Shown in pieces: positions 5,512-6,306 of a stretch of 6,306 bases of DNA. The notes beneath the pieces are model-generated. The model was not told the origin of the DNA, did not search any database, and was given only the letters and a program-made list of their open reading frames with translations. A program made the position numbers and the translations under genes. The DNA lies in the NCBI GenBank assembly GCA_937915285.1, contig CALDNG010000262.1:1-6306 (forward strand), given 5' to 3'. Within the stretch, counting starts at the first letter, position 1. Each line of letters starts with the position of its first letter. Origin of the DNA: an uncultured Desulfomonile sp. Lineage in GTDB: Bacteria > Desulfobacterota > Desulfomonilia > Desulfomonilales > Desulfomonilaceae.

Positions 5512-6306
5512 ATGAAAAAAATGTCGCTTGCGGTGTTTTTGGCGTTCAGCGTTTTTTACCTATGCGCTGGTTGGGCATTCTCCTCTGATGGGCCGATCAA
5601 GGTGGGGGTGGTTTTGCCCTTGACAGGTGACCAGGCCAAGTTTGGGGAACTCCAGAAGAACTCCTTCCTGATGGGGCTTGAGGAAATAAATAACGCCGGT
5701 GGGGTTAAGGGCAGACAGATTGAATTAATAATCGAAGACGACATGTCCAGGCCCGAGACAGGCCGCTCGGCCATTGAGAAGCTAATATCTCAGGACAATG
5801 TTGTCGCCATCACGGGTGGTTACTCGTCTGCAGTGACCTTTGCGATGGGGGCAATCTCCCAGCAGCGCAAAGTCCCTTTCCTGGTCACAACTGCGGCTGC
5901 CGACAAAATAACCGAGCAGGGCTGGGATTACGTGTTTCGTCTGAACCCTCCGGTCAGTGAATATCCCAAAGCTCTGTATTCCTTCCTTAATGAGATAGTA
6001 AAACCCAAGAACGTGGCTATCCTGCATGAAAACACGCTTTTCGGGCAATCAGGAGCCAAGGACTTTTCCGAGCAGTCCGAAAAGTTCGGTATCCGGGTTC
6101 TGATCAATGAAGGTTATGAATCAGGGGCCAAGGATTTCAGGCCCATGCTGATTAAAGTCAAGTCCGCCAAACCGGATTTTGTTTATATGATCTCCTACGT
6201 CGTAGACGCATCCCTCTTGATGCAGCAGGCCCGTGAGATGAATTTCAATACGCGGCTGTTTGCAGGCTCGGGGGCCGGGTTTACTCTACCCGAATTCGCA
6301 AGAAAT
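5512..6306 (+). CDS. Second LIV-type periplasmic solute-binding protein (3' end beyond window)
   Basis: 265 residues are visible, in frame to the right edge, of a typical 370-400. It starts at ATG 5512 with AGGAG at 5501-5505, 6 nt upstream. A signal peptide covers about residues 1-25 (MKKMSLAVFLAFSVFYLCAGWAFS). The mature start IKVGVVLPLTGDQAKFGE and then GLEEINNAGGVKGRQIELIIEDD are hallmark Peripla_BP_6 segments. ITGGYSSAVTFAMGAISQQRKVPFL, VAILHENTLFGQSGAKDF and KAKPDFVYM-like (SAKPDFVYM) segments follow in family order. It diverges clearly from the binding protein at 683-1867 (different N-terminal motif and shorter leader), so it is not a recent duplicate. It is transcribed away from the SYLF gene and transporter operon. 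It may begin its own transporter operon to the right or supply an alternative receptor for LivHMGF; the window cannot tell. Confidence 0.94.
   Translation, partial: MKKMSLAVFLAFSVFYLCAGWAFSSDGPIKVGVVLPLTGDQAKFGELQKNSFLMGLEEINNAGGVKGRQIELIIEDDMSRPETGRSAIEKLISQDNVVAITGGYSSAVTFAMGAISQQRKVPFLVTTAAADKITEQGWDYVFRLNPPVSEYPKALYSFLNEIVKPKNVAILHENTLFGQSGAKDFSEQSEKFGIRVLINEGYESGAKDFRPMLIKVKSAKPDFVYMISYVVDASLLMQQAREMNFNTRLFAGSGAGFTLPEFARN

Noticed and set aside
5556..6048. Minus-strand frames of 72 and 88 codons under the second binding protein
   Set aside because: They are antisense to a well-supported Peripla_BP_6 gene and have no domain.

Overview
The window looks like the chromosome of a Gram-negative bacterium that takes up many small organic solutes. 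It most resembles a Desulfobacterota (deltaproteobacterial) genome. That placement is inferred from the style of the branched-chain-amino-acid-type (HAAT/LIV) ABC transporter genes and the exported SYLF protein, not from a marker gene. Nothing suggests a phage, plasmid, insertion sequence, CRISPR array or RNA gene.

Layout: positions 1-4414 hold a minus-strand transporter operon, read right to left. The order is livM-type permease, livH-type permease, a small exported protein of possible NTF2-like fold, a periplasmic solute-binding protein, then a livG-type ATPase cut by the left edge. The junctions are tight (12, 13 and 18 nt), except for a 140-nt gap before the binding-protein gene that contains two GC-rich stem-loops. 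The second ATPase (LivF) is not present and would be expected beyond position 1. A candidate promoter lies at 4522-4551. Upstream, also on the minus strand, is a secreted SYLF-domain (Ysc84/DUF500) protein at 4603-5301. From 5512 a second LIV-type binding protein runs on the plus strand off the right edge.

The 210-bp gap between the SYLF gene and the plus-strand binding protein carries two divergent sigma70-like promoters. It also has a perfect 20-bp dyad over the SYLF -10 box and a second, imperfect 20-bp dyad between the promoters.

How the parts work together: the binding protein captures a ligand in the periplasm, LivH and LivM form the membrane channel, and LivG (with an unseen LivF) drives import by ATP hydrolysis. 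The ligand cannot be read from sequence; amino acids, aromatic acids, amides or other small carboxylates are all possible for this family. Several start codons were moved to fit ribosome-binding sites and signal peptides: livM 4414, small exported protein 2460, SYLF 5301. I see no clearly new system. The least explained elements are the small exported protein inside the transporter operon and the dyads in the divergent promoter region.
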